Assembly (NCBI GenBank): GCA_900468285.1
Contig: UBTF01000005.1
Coordinates: 186,001-250,000, forward strand
Reading direction: 5' to 3'
Length of the DNA stretch: 64,000 nt
Origin: Hyphomicrobiales bacterium
Lineage (GTDB): Bacteria > Pseudomonadota > Alphaproteobacteria > Rhizobiales > Rhizobiaceae
This document shows, piece by piece, positions 18,680-27,593 of the stretch (position 1 is the stretch's first letter; every line of letters starts with the position of its first letter). The notes under the pieces are model-generated. The model searched no databases. It had not been told where the DNA came from and saw only the letters and a program-made list of their open reading frames with translations. The position numbers were made by a program, and so were the translations under genes.

Positions 18680-19915
18680 ATGGCGCTGGATTATGACGTT
18701 GCTGTTATCGGTGCGGGAGCGGCCGGTATCGCAGCGGCTCGAAAACTGACGAGCGCCGGACGTTCTGTCGTTATTCTCGAAGCCAGCAATCGCATTGGTG
18801 GGCGCGCATGGACGATCGGCCTGTGCGGAATGCCGCTGGATCTCGGTTGTGGCTGGCTCCATTCCGCGAAACGCAATCCGTTTTCACAGCTCGGTCGCGA
18901 GGCAGGATTTTCCATCGAACGCACGATATCCGCCTGGCAGAGCCAATGGCACGAACTTGGCTTCTCCAAGGCTGAACGATCTGCCGCGCGATCAGTGTGG
19001 GAAGCGTTCAATGAGCGGATCAGACGCGATCCCCCTGAGACGGACCGGGCTTCGGATGCACTCGATCCTGACGGCGAGTGGAACCAATATTGCCAGTCGC
19101 TCAGCGCTTATCTCAACGGCGCGCCTTTAGAGCAACTCTCGATCCGCGATTTTCTCGCTTATGACGACGCAGCCACTGATGATAACTGGCGTGTGAAGGA
19201 AGGATATGGGAGCCTGATTACAAGCTGCCTCCCAACGGATGCCGCCGTGCAATTGTCGACGCCAGTTCGACGCGTGGCGCTGACTGGGGACGGTGTGCGT
19301 GTCGAGACAGATCGCAACGCGTTGTTGGCAAGCGCGGTGATTGTCACGGCATCCACCAATGTGCTCGCGCGAGGCATGATCTCATTTGATCGAGAAGTGG
19401 ATGACCATTTGCAGGCGGCGACCCAATTGCCGCTTGGGCTTGCAGACAAATTGTTCATCAGGCTTGAGGGTCACCATGGTCTGGAACCGGAGACCCATCT
19501 GCTGGGCAACCCTCGCGACTCGTCAACTGGCAGCTATTATATCAGGCCAATGGGTCGACAGCTGATTGAAGGCTTTTATGGGGGCGAAGGCGCTGCGCGT
19601 CTGGAGACCGCAGGTCTCATGGATGCTTTTGCATTCGCATCAGACGAGCTTGCATCGCTCATCGGAAATCGCATCAGATCTCATTTGAAGCCTTTGATCG
19701 CCTCCACCTGGTGCGCGATGGACTGGATACACGGCTCCTACAGCCATGCAGTTCCCGGTGCCTCGCAAGCGCGTATTTTACTTGCGCAACCAGTGGAAGA
19801 CCGGTCGTTTTTCGCCGGCGAAGCGACACATCCTCAGGACTTCTCCACGGCTCATGGTGCGTGGGACAGTGGACTGCGTGCCGCCGGTGAGGTTCTTGCG
19901 GTCATGACATCTTAG
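18680..19915 (+). CDS. Flavin-containing amine oxidase
   Basis: The 411-residue protein has the FAD-binding N-terminus VAVIGAGAAGIAAARKL (residues 8-24), EASNRIGGRAWT and LGCGWLH, the layout of monoamine/polyamine oxidases. The C-terminal FAD-contact segment is FFAGEATHPQDFSTAHGAWDSGLRAAGEV. There is no Tat or Sec signal, so it acts in the cytoplasm. It would oxidise a primary or secondary amine to an aldehyde with release of hydrogen peroxide, giving a source of aldehyde for the molybdenum enzymes in the window. An AraC-type regulator follows 31 bases downstream and probably controls it. The substrate is not known. Confidence 0.87.
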   Translation: MALDYDVAVIGAGAAGIAAARKLTSAGRSVVILEASNRIGGRAWTIGLCGMPLDLGCGWLHSAKRNPFSQLGREAGFSIERTISAWQSQWHELGFSKAERSAARSVWEAFNERIRRDPPETDRASDALDPDGEWNQYCQSLSAYLNGAPLEQLSIRDFLAYDDAATDDNWRVKEGYGSLITSCLPTDAAVQLSTPVRRVALTGDGVRVETDRNALLASAVIVTASTNVLARGMISFDREVDDHLQAATQLPLGLADKLFIRLEGHHGLEPETHLLGNPRDSSTGSYYIRPMGRQLIEGFYGGEGAARLETAGLMDAFAFASDELASLIGNRIRSHLKPLIASTWCAMDWIHGSYSHAVPGASQARILLAQPVEDRSFFAGEATHPQDFSTAHGAWDSGLRAAGEVLAVMTS

Positions 19916-19946
19916 CAAATAAAGGGCAAACGGCAGTATTTTGGTA

Positions 19947-20831
19947 ATGACAGACAGGCAACATATCGAAGCAATCATTAAACGACATGCTCCATGCGAC
20001 GGCACGTTCGAAACCAAGCTGCCGGGTCTGAGGCTGATACGCTGTTCCACGCCGACGCTTCCAATGCCTGTCATTTATGAACCGGCACTTTGCCTCGTCG
20101 CACAGGGACGAAAGCGGGCAACACTTGGAACAAGAAGCTTCGTCTATGACAGCGCCAATTATCTTATCGCTTCGGTCGATCTTCCAGTCATGGGAGCGGT
20201 TATAGAGGCTTCTCCGGAAAAACCTTATCTTTCAATGCAGCTTGACCTCGATACCGCTGAACTGGCTGACCTGACGGTTCGGTATCCTTCGAACGAGCGA
20301 CCGTCAGGACGCAACCCGGCAGGACTTCTGCTCAATGAGGTTGATCCAGGCATCATTGATGCCGCAACGCGTCTTTTGAAGTTACTAGACACTCCTCAGG
20401 ACATTGACGCCCTTGCACCGCTGGCAAAACGCGAAATTCTCTATCGGCTTATCACAGGCGCTTCAGGTCATGACGTGCGCCGGATCGCGCATGCGGGCAC
20501 GCATCTTACGCAGATAGCGAGAGCGATCCTGTGGATCCGCGAACACTACCGGGAGCAATGTCCGGTGGAAACCGCCGCTGAAGTCGCCGGGATGAGTCGC
20601 TCGACCTTTTATACCCACTTTAAAGCGATCACCAATATGAGCCCACTGGAATTCAGAACCCAGTTGCGGCTCCAGGAAGCGCGCCGACTTATGCTCAGTG
20701 ACGGGCTCGACGCAGCGACTGCTGGATTTCAGGTTGGTTATGGCAGCCCATCGCAATTCTCCAGAGAATATACGAGGGTCTTCGGCACGCCGCCCGCAAC
20801 ACACATCAATAGTCTGCGGCAGTTGCCTTAA
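19947..20831 (+). CDS. AraC-family transcriptional regulator with AraC_N domain
   Basis: The 294-residue protein has the N-terminal AraC_N domain (LPGLRLIRCSTPT, then EPALCLVAQGRKRATLG and NYLIASVDLPV), the sensor seen in YqhC-type regulators of aldehyde- and alcohol-handling genes. The C-terminal AraC DNA-binding domain has VETAAEVAGMSRSTFYTHF and ATAGFQVGYGSPSQFSREY. The start is ATG 19947; a TTG at 19941 is in frame, and no strong ribosome site supports either. It lies just after the amine oxidase gene on the same strand and converges on the LysR gene. Confidence 0.87.
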   Translation: MTDRQHIEAIIKRHAPCDGTFETKLPGLRLIRCSTPTLPMPVIYEPALCLVAQGRKRATLGTRSFVYDSANYLIASVDLPVMGAVIEASPEKPYLSMQLDLDTAELADLTVRYPSNERPSGRNPAGLLLNEVDPGIIDAATRLLKLLDTPQDIDALAPLAKREILYRLITGASGHDVRRIAHAGTHLTQIARAILWIREHYREQCPVETAAEVAGMSRSTFYTHFKAITNMSPLEFRTQLRLQEARRLMLSDGLDAATAGFQVGYGSPSQFSREYTRVFGTPPATHINSLRQLP

Positions 20832-20839
20832 CCCCAGTT

Positions 20840-21823
20840 TTACAATTCCTTTGGAACACTGAGCGACGCAGCGGCATCGTGACCTATCATATCTGCCGCA
20901 ATGAATGGATTGGCGGATGGTCTGGATGCTGGCCGTCCAAGAAGTTGGTAACGCTGAAACGACTTCACGAAATGGTCGAAGGCGGCTCGGATGCGGCCAA
21001 CCTTCAGAAGATTCTCGTGTGCGACGATCCAGACGTCAAGTTTGTGAATATCGACATCCGGCAATATTCTGATCAAGTTGGAATCCGTTTCTCCCAGAGG
21101 CGTCTGCAGCACTCCAATTCCGATCCCCTGTCTAAGTGCGGCGACTTGCGCGGGATGGCTGTCGCTCTTGAAGACGAAGTTGCTGGAGGTTGACGTCAGA
21201 CCAAGAGACACCGCGAGAGCCCAATCTGCGCGGTTTCGGTCTGGACCGATAAGGTCGTGATCTCCAAGTTCCATAAGGTTCTTTGGCACGCCGTGTCTGT
21301 GGACATAAGACGTGGATGCGTAGAGCCCAAGAGGAATATTCGCCGCCTTACGTGCAACCAGAGCGCCTTGCGTTGGAGTATAGGTGCGAATTGCGAGATC
21401 AACTTCTCGTGTCAACAAATCGGCAGACACGTCGCTCAGTACCAGCTCGATCCGGAGATCTGGATGTTCGATCCTTAGATCAGCGAGCATCTTCGGAAGC
21501 ACTTCAGTACCCATGATTTCCGGTACGCTCATCCGGACGACGCCGGAAACCCCGCCGCTCGAAGCTGCCTCCCGACGGAAGGAGTGAGACGCATGGGCCA
21601 TCGCCGTGACCGGTCTTCTAAGGCTTTCTGCCAGTTCCGTGGGGATTAGGCCCGTCGTAGAGCGAACAAACAAGACCGCACCAAGAGCGCTCTCCAGCAC
21701 CTCTATTCTGGACCGAACCGTTGGATGAGAAACCGCCAGTTTACGCGCGGCCGCTGCAAAGCTGCCAGCCTCCAGAACAGCCAGAAAAACGCGTTGATCA
21801 TCCCAGGAAATTTCATCGCTCAT
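20840..21823 (-). CDS. LysR-family transcriptional regulator
   Basis: From the ATG at 21823 the protein has 327 residues; 33 extra in-frame residues upstream look non-coding and are left out. The winged helix-turn-helix is DQRVFLAVLEAGSFAAAARKLAVSHPTVRSRIEVLE in positions 8-43, and the effector domain runs from about residue 88 (VVRMSVPEIMG) to 290. The C-terminal tail is about 35 residues longer than usual. It is divergent from molybdenum hydroxylase operon 3, the classical arrangement for a LysR regulator and its target, so control of operon 3 is the best guess. Confidence 0.88.
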   Translation of the reverse strand: MSDEISWDDQRVFLAVLEAGSFAAAARKLAVSHPTVRSRIEVLESALGAVLFVRSTTGLIPTELAESLRRPVTAMAHASHSFRREAASSGGVSGVVRMSVPEIMGTEVLPKMLADLRIEHPDLRIELVLSDVSADLLTREVDLAIRTYTPTQGALVARKAANIPLGLYASTSYVHRHGVPKNLMELGDHDLIGPDRNRADWALAVSLGLTSTSSNFVFKSDSHPAQVAALRQGIGIGVLQTPLGETDSNLIRILPDVDIHKLDVWIVAHENLLKVGRIRAAFDHFVKSFQRYQLLGRPASRPSANPFIAADMIGHDAAASLSVPKEL

Positions 21824-22143
21824 AAAGTTTTCTACAGCTCCTGAAGGAAAAACGGAATTCTCATCCGCCCCGGTATCTTTAGATTTTTGCTGTGATCCAC
21901 ACACAGCATCACGGTTTGCCACCTACGCCACCGACCTGGTCCGTGAAAGTCATCGTTGGAAATTTCGGAGGATTCGCCAAGTTTCCCGGACAATCATTTT
22001 ATCGATCGGCTCGGGGTTGTGACTACTGTTGATTGCGGGAAGGTGAACATTGCAAGCACTAACCAAAAGTTGTGCTTGATGCATATGCAACATTTTAGTT
22101 GGCCGGCTTAGATCGCCGGATGCAATCATGAAGGGAGATACAT
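21824..22143. promoter_or_regulatory. Divergent control region between LysR gene and operon 3
   Basis: About 320 bases separate the two starts and contain no supported gene. Several short T-rich/A-rich inverted repeats of the LysR T-N11-A kind could be drawn, but none stands out enough to name. AGGGAG near 22132-22137 is the ribosome site for the GTG start at 22144. Confidence 0.5.
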
Positions 22144-22791
22144 GTGACAGATACTGAGGACCAGGCACCCGGCCTTACTCGTCGGCAATTTCATCAAGTT
22201 GTCGGGACAGGCGTGGCGGCAACATGGATGACGTTTGTCACCCCCTTGGAGTCGGACGCTGCACAACCGGCATCAAAAACCCGGAATTTGGTGAGCCTGA
22301 CTGTCAACGGTCAGAAGCATGATCTCCAGCTTGATCCTCGTACAACGCTTCTCGATATGCTTCGAGAGCACCTCGCAGTGACCGGGACGAAGAAGGGTTG
22401 CGATCATGGCCAGTGCGGCGCCTGCACAGCGATTGTGGATGGTCGGCGCATCAATTCGTGCCTGAGCCTGGCAGCTATGCACGACGGCAGTGAGATAGTC
22501 ACGATTGAAGGCCTGGCATCGGCAGACAGTCTGCATCCAATGCAGAGCGCATTCATCGAGCATGATGGCTTCCAGTGCGGCTACTGTACGCCCGGCCAGA
22601 TATTGTCAGCCGTTGGAGTGCTCAACGAACTGGCTGCCGGTTTCCCCAGCGCGGTCACGGCGGATCTGAATGCCGCACCCGATGGAAGCGCGATGGAAAT
22701 CCGTGAGCGGATGAGCGGCAATATCTGTCGTTGCGCGGCTTACCCCAACATCATTGCGGCAATTCTCGATGCAAAAGGAACACGCGCATGA
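22144..22791 (+). CDS. Molybdenum hydroxylase, (2Fe-2S) subunit with Tat signal (operon 3)
   Basis: The 215-residue protein begins with a twin-arginine signal (LTRRQFHQVVGTGVAATWM, then SDAAQPAS near 40). Cluster-binding motifs are [11 protein letters not shown] with RINSC, and QCGYCTPGQ with [12 protein letters not shown]. The mature part is closer to the operon 1 subunit than to operon 2 in its last 60 residues ([19 protein letters not shown] is shared exactly). GTG 22144 is the start; an ATG two bases earlier in another frame stops at once. The next gene overlaps by ATGA. Confidence 0.93.
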   Translation: MTDTEDQAPGLTRRQFHQVVGTGVAATWMTFVTPLESDAAQPASKTRNLVSLTVNGQKHDLQLDPRTTLLDMLREHLAVTGTKKGCDHGQCGACTAIVDGRRINSCLSLAAMHDGSEIVTIEGLASADSLHPMQSAFIEHDGFQCGYCTPGQILSAVGVLNELAAGFPSAVTADLNAAPDGSAMEIRERMSGNICRCAAYPNIIAAILDAKGTRA

Positions 22792-23765
22792 GGGACTTCA
22801 TCTATCACCGTGCCCGTTCAATCGATGATGCCATGTCTCTTCTAGGCACAAATCCAGACGCAAAATTGCTGGCTGGCGGCACAAATTTGCTAGACCTCAT
22901 GAAGCTTCAGATCGAAACGCCACCCCACCTCATTGACGTCAATCACCTTGGTCTGGACGGAATTGAGGTCACCGAGGCTGGTGGACTCTGGATCGGTGCG
23001 ACAGTCCGTAATGCCGACCTTGCCTCTCATCCCGCTGTACGGAGTGATTACGGTGTCCTGACGCGGGCACTGGTTTCAGGGGCCTCGGGCCAACTGCGCA
23101 ATCGAGCGACGATAGCAGGTAATTTGATGCAGCGTACACGCTGTCCCTATTTCTACGGCACGACCATGGCCTGCAACAAGAGAGAACCCGGCTCAGGATG
23201 TGATGCGATCAACGGACTGTCAGCCAACCTTGCCATTCTCGGCACGAGTGCATCATGCATCGCAACGCACCCCTCGGACATGGCCGTTGCCTTGCGCGCG
23301 CTGGATGCGTCAGTCGTCGTGACGGGACCAGACGGCGAACGCAAAATTGCGATCAGCGAGTTTCACAGACTGCCCGATGAGACACCACATATTGAGACAA
23401 ATCTGAAGGCCAGGGAGATCATAACCAAAGTCGAGCTTCCCGCCCCCATCGGCGGCAAACACGTCTATCGCAAGGTACGCGAGCGAGCCAGTTACGCATT
23501 TGCGACCGTATCCGTCGCACTGATCGCGCAGATCAACGGCAAAGAAGTTGCCATCGAACGCCTGGCATTCGGCGGCCTGGCTGCAAAGCCATGGCGTGTA
23601 GAAGCCGCCGAAAACCAAGGGTTCGGCCGCCCTGAAGATGTCGCCCGGGACGCCGCGTCCGCGGCTCTCGAAGGGGCAAATCCAACGGAGCATAACAGAT
23701 ACAAGATTGAGCTGGCGCAGCGTGCTCTGCACTCCGCCTTGATTGATGCACAGGAGCAGAAATAA
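22788..23765 (+). CDS. Molybdenum hydroxylase, FAD-binding (and likely 4Fe-4S) subunit (operon 3)
   Basis: The 325-residue protein has LLAGGTNLLDLMKLQIE as the FAD loop and RTRCPYF, ACNKREPGSGCDAI and [14 protein letters not shown] as the four-cysteine [4Fe-4S] pattern of PaoB-type subunits. It resembles the operon 1 subunit closely ([17 protein letters not shown] against [17 protein letters not shown]). The ATG at 22788 overlaps the small-subunit stop, and its own stop overlaps the large-subunit start (TAATG), so all three genes are translationally coupled. Confidence 0.93.
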   Translation: MRDFIYHRARSIDDAMSLLGTNPDAKLLAGGTNLLDLMKLQIETPPHLIDVNHLGLDGIEVTEAGGLWIGATVRNADLASHPAVRSDYGVLTRALVSGASGQLRNRATIAGNLMQRTRCPYFYGTTMACNKREPGSGCDAINGLSANLAILGTSASCIATHPSDMAVALRALDASVVVTGPDGERKIAISEFHRLPDETPHIETNLKAREIITKVELPAPIGGKHVYRKVRERASYAFATVSVALIAQINGKEVAIERLAFGGLAAKPWRVEAAENQGFGRPEDVARDAASAALEGANPTEHNRYKIELAQRALHSALIDAQEQK

Positions 23766-25930
23766 TGATCCGTCTCGATACTGATAGCACGGACACGCGC
23801 ATCGTCGGCAAACCCGTCAGCCGATTGGACGGCGTAAAAAAGGTAACAGGCGCTGCAACTTACGCTTATGAGCACGCCCCGGCCCTAAAGGCTTTGGTTG
23901 GCGTCTTTGCGACTTCCAGCATAGGACAAGGCGAAATCCTGGACATTGACGTGACGGCGGCTGAAAAGATGGAAGGGGTTCGCCGGATCATCACCTATAA
24001 AAACTGTATACCACAGGGTAAGCTGGATACATCAAACGCCAATTTTACGACCCGGGCACGGCCCATCCTTTCGAGCACCACGATAAACCATTATGGTGAA
24101 CCCGTCGCTCTGGTGGTTGCAGACACCTTCGAACAGGCGAGAGATGCGGCCCGCGCCGTAAAGCCCTTGTATAAGCCTGGCCAAGGGAATTTCGCCTACT
24201 CTCCAGAGAGCGAAATTGTCGATGAGGAAATGGCTGCGGCCGGCTTTGTCGGCACGACCAGAGTTGGTGATTTCGACACCGGCTTCGCAGGGTCCACTGT
24301 ACAGGTCGATGCGAGCTTTGAAACCGCGATGCAACTGTCGCAACCCATGGAGCCGCATGCGACGCTGGCGTGGTGGGACGGCGAGACTCTCAATCTCGTC
24401 ACCAGTCATCAGACGATAACCAATATTCAGACATCCCTGGAGGCTGCTTTCGGATTGTCGAAAGAGCGGCTGGTCATCTCCGCGCCGTTCGTCGGGGGTG
24501 GGTTTGGTTCGAAACTTGCCGTACACGCTGACCTGATGGGTGCTGCCGTTGCCGCCAAAATGTCAGGACACCCGGTGAAGGTTTCGTTGACCCGGCAACA
24601 GATGTTCGGCCTCACAGGTCTTCGCCCATGGCAACAGCAACGGGTTCGGCTGGGTGCGAGCGCCGATGGTCGCCTCGCGGCAATAGGCCATGAGGCCCTG
24701 ATTTACTCCAATCGTAACGATCCGTTTGTCGAGCAGACCGCCACCGTGACACGATCTCTCTATGCTGCGCCTCATCGCTTGACACGTCATCAATCGTTTC
24801 ATCTCGACCTGCCGAACGGCGAGGCTGTTCGCGCGCCCGGCGAAATGACAGGTTTGCTCGCTGTTGAAATAGCGATGGACGAGCTTGCCGAAAAACTGTC
24901 GATCGATCCGGTCGAATTGCGCGTTCTGAACGATACGACATCCGATCCGGAGACGGGCGTCCCACTGACCGGGCGCGACCTTGGCGAATGTCTCCGTACC
25001 GGCGCGGAACGGTTTGGTTGGTCGGAGCGTGGCGCGAAACCGGGTGAGCGGCGTGATGGCCAGTGGCTGATTGGAATGGGCGTCGCTTCGGCCATTCGCT
25101 TTCACTTTCAGGGGTCAGCAGAAGTCGAGGTCGCCATAAGGCCAAACGGCAGGATAGAGGTCAGGTCAGACCTGACCGACATCGGCACGGGCAGCTACAC
25201 GATTCTTGCCCAGATCGCTGCCGAACTTCTTGGGCAGCAGGTTGAGGACATTGACGTTACCTTGGCACATTCGAGCCTGCCACCCGGCGGAGGTTCGGGA
25301 GGATCATGGGGTGCACCAAACACGGCGACAGCCCTGCATCGTGCATGTCTCTCCCTTCTGGAGCGCGCAGGGGTTTCACCAAGCCCGAATTTTATAGCAG
25401 ATGTTTTGAAGGCAAATCCTTCAGGACTGATGGCAACAGGCACAATTGCATCTTCTGCCAACACCGCAGACTGGGAAGCAAAGTCGCGTCACACATACGG
25501 TGCCCACTTTATCGAGGTCGGCGTTCATTCTTTAACAGGCGAAGTCCGGATTCGACGTATGCTCGGTGTGTTCTCCGCTGGCCGTATTCTTAATCCTAAA
25601 ACAGCCAAATCTCAGCTTTTGGGAGGGATGATATGGGGCGTTTCGGCAGCCATTCGTGAAGCTGCCGAAATTGATGCACGTTACGGAAACATCGTGAATG
25701 GAGATTTGGCGGAATATCTGGTGCCGGTCCACGCGGATATTCCCGACATTGATGTCATCCTGATCGACAGACCGGACCTGGACGCAAATCCGGTGGGCGT
25801 TAAAGGCGTAGGAGAACTGGGGAATTGCGGCTCATCCGCTGCCCTTGCCAACGCTATTTATAACGCCTGTGGCGCCAGAGTTCACAAATTTCCAATCCGG
25901 CTGGCAAGCCTGCTGCCCGCGCTTCATTAG
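23765..25930 (+). CDS. Molybdenum hydroxylase, molybdopterin-binding large subunit (operon 3)
   Basis: The 721-residue protein starts with VGKPVSRLDGVKKVTGAATY, the usual beginning of this subunit family. Motifs: FVGGGFGSKLAVH near residue 243, RAPGEMTGLLAVEIAMDELA near 355, DIGTGSYTILAQIAAELLG near 470 and GVKGVGELGNCG near 677, with the catalytic Glu. With its partners it should form a periplasmic PaoABC-type aldehyde oxidoreductase, given the Tat signal on the small subunit. It is the last gene of operon 3; a perfect stem-loop lies 25 bases after its stop. Confidence 0.94.
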   Translation: MIRLDTDSTDTRIVGKPVSRLDGVKKVTGAATYAYEHAPALKALVGVFATSSIGQGEILDIDVTAAEKMEGVRRIITYKNCIPQGKLDTSNANFTTRARPILSSTTINHYGEPVALVVADTFEQARDAARAVKPLYKPGQGNFAYSPESEIVDEEMAAAGFVGTTRVGDFDTGFAGSTVQVDASFETAMQLSQPMEPHATLAWWDGETLNLVTSHQTITNIQTSLEAAFGLSKERLVISAPFVGGGFGSKLAVHADLMGAAVAAKMSGHPVKVSLTRQQMFGLTGLRPWQQQRVRLGASADGRLAAIGHEALIYSNRNDPFVEQTATVTRSLYAAPHRLTRHQSFHLDLPNGEAVRAPGEMTGLLAVEIAMDELAEKLSIDPVELRVLNDTTSDPETGVPLTGRDLGECLRTGAERFGWSERGAKPGERRDGQWLIGMGVASAIRFHFQGSAEVEVAIRPNGRIEVRSDLTDIGTGSYTILAQIAAELLGQQVEDIDVTLAHSSLPPGGGSGGSWGAPNTATALHRACLSLLERAGVSPSPNFIADVLKANPSGLMATGTIASSANTADWEAKSRHTYGAHFIEVGVHSLTGEVRIRRMLGVFSAGRILNPKTAKSQLLGGMIWGVSAAIREAAEIDARYGNIVNGDLAEYLVPVHADIPDIDVILIDRPDLDANPVGVKGVGELGNCGSSAALANAIYNACGARVHKFPIRLASLLPALH

Positions 25931-25955
25931 CATTGATATCGCCGTAGGGAATATA

Positions 25956-25981
25956 GCCATGGCATGACAGCATGCCATGGC
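25956..25981. repeat. Perfect inverted repeat, 11-bp arms, 4-base loop
   Basis: GCCATGGCATG at 25956-25966 and its exact complement at 25971-25981 are separated by ACAG. It could end transcription of operon 3 (no T run follows) or be a protein site. The ATG at 25977, the first start of the next open frame, sits inside the right arm. Confidence 0.7.
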
Positions 25982-26699
25982 TAGAAGAAACTCGTTTTAC
26001 ATTTTGTACAAAGGGCACGCCGCGACTCCATCAGATGCCGTGGGCGACTTCATGAAACGACGGATGAAAGAGTGCATTTTGCGGAAAACACCCACACTGT
26101 TTGAAATTCTAAAATACCATCGGGAAACCGCTTTCGTGCTGGCAGCGAGCTTTGTGGCACTTTTCATAGCTGGCATCGCTTCGACGCTCGTCATACCGGA
26201 ACTCCGACCAGGTGGGCTCGGAGCACTTCGAAATGGCGGCGAATCCGGCAGTCTCGGTTGGCTCATATCGTCGGCATATTCCGAAGGGAATATTCCGTAT
26301 GCCATGGCTGTAACATTCCTCGTCAATCTGATGTGGGCCGGCTTCTTACAGACGACTTTACCGACCTTTGTCGTGCCCTATCTCGGTGTCGTGGTCACGG
26401 GCCTTCGCTTTCTGCTTTGGGGAATTCTCTTCACGCTTGTCGGTGCGAATGATCAATCAATCTTCATTCATTACATCACGCTTTTTCTGGAAGGATTTGC
26501 GTACGCACTCGCGGCTTTGGCGGCCTGGATCCATAGCAGAATGTTTCTCAGACCCGGTCTCTATGGACTGCGAAGTCGTATTCAGGGTTACAAAGCGGGC
26601 TTAGTGGCAACCGCCAAGATTTACATCATCATTATTCCCGCCTTGATCATGGCAGCAGCATACGAGGCGATATCTGTTATCGGGTTCATAGCGCAATGA
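25977..26699 (+). CDS. Membrane protein, possibly SpoIIM/DUF95-like
   Basis: The 240-residue product has about five hydrophobic segments: FVLAASFVALFIAGIASTLV near 50-70, MAVTFLVNLMWAGF near 108-122, a stretch around 130-150, HYITLFLEGFAYALAALAAW near 160-180 and IYIIIIPALIMAAAYEAISV near the end. The topology and the F-L-V-N-L and LEGFAYALA segments resemble stage II sporulation protein M-like membrane proteins, found widely outside spore formers with unknown role. The start is doubtful: the ATG at 25977 is within a palindrome and has no ribosome site, and residues 1-25 look non-coding; ATG 26052 or 26064 is as likely. It stands alone. Confidence 0.6.
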   Translation: MARRNSFYILYKGHAATPSDAVGDFMKRRMKECILRKTPTLFEILKYHRETAFVLAASFVALFIAGIASTLVIPELRPGGLGALRNGGESGSLGWLISSAYSEGNIPYAMAVTFLVNLMWAGFLQTTLPTFVVPYLGVVVTGLRFLLWGILFTLVGANDQSIFIHYITLFLEGFAYALAALAAWIHSRMFLRPGLYGLRSRIQGYKAGLVATAKIYIIIIPALIMAAAYEAISVIGFIAQ

Positions 26700-26940
26700 T
26701 GGCTCAGTCTGCCGCAGCTAACCGCAATCTACCACAGCTACATTCCGCAGTCGCGGTGTCGCAGGCGATACAAAATGATAGAAGCGCAATCTGACATAAG
26801 CTTTAGGCTTTAAACCATAACTGCATTCCTTCGCTTTGTGCTAAACAAGCACTCGAACGGATAACGGCAGATGGGACTTCCCCTTTTATCCCTCGCTGCG
26901 TTCCCCGAAATGTGCGTCTCTCCCAGAGTTCGGATTTCAC

Positions 26941-27516
26941 ATGGCAAATCTATTTCGCATCATCACAAGGCGCGGCGCAAACAAGTCAATCAGACTGGTC
27001 AATCGGGGTACAGCCCATGTTGAAGGAAAAGTAACAGGCGCTGGCGAGATATGCCTTGGTCAAGCTTGGAAAGGTCTTCCGGCCGAGCCTACGCAGCTCA
27101 TTATAAAACCCGACGGACAGCTCCATCTCAATGGTCGCTTTGATGTCTATAGCGGCTGCACGATCGGCATTCAAAGCGGGGCGAAGCTTACACTGGGAAG
27201 TGGTTTTGCTAATCGTAGCAGCTGGATATCCTGCGGCCATGAAATAACGATTGGCGAGCAGGTCTTCATCGCCGATCAGGTTATAATCCGCGATTGGGAT
27301 GGCCACACAATCGTTGGACGCCCTAACGCCGCACCCATTACAATCGGAAATCACGTCTGGATCGGGATGCGCTCCATGATCCTCAAAGGGGTCACCATCG
27401 GCGACGGCGCTGTGATAGCTGCCGGAGCGGTCGTGGTGAAAGATGTTCCGGCGGGTTCCGTCGTTGCAGGCAACCCCGCGAAAGTCGTCAAAAACGATGT
27501 CTCTTGGGTACCGTAA
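26941..27516 (+). CDS. Acyltransferase of the left-handed beta-helix (hexapeptide) family
   Basis: The 191-residue protein has hexapeptide repeats from about residue 70: [38 protein letters not shown], then [18 protein letters not shown] and [20 protein letters not shown], ending with GNPAKVVK. These form the CoA-binding beta-helix of trimeric acetyltransferases such as those that modify sugars of surface polysaccharides. The HVWIG segment and the His in DWDGHTI are usual for the active site. No polysaccharide genes lie near, so the acceptor is unknown. It converges on the SDR gene at 27594; a weak stem (ACGCCG 27555-27560 with CGGCGT 27572-27577) lies between them. Confidence 0.87.
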   Translation: MANLFRIITRRGANKSIRLVNRGTAHVEGKVTGAGEICLGQAWKGLPAEPTQLIIKPDGQLHLNGRFDVYSGCTIGIQSGAKLTLGSGFANRSSWISCGHEITIGEQVFIADQVIIRDWDGHTIVGRPNAAPITIGNHVWIGMRSMILKGVTIGDGAVIAAGAVVVKDVPAGSVVAGNPAKVVKNDVSWVP

Positions 27517-27593
27517 GGGCCAGCGGGCACATCCGCACCACTGTTCAATATCCGACGCCGTGCGACGATCGCGGCGTGGCTTATTCCGATTCA

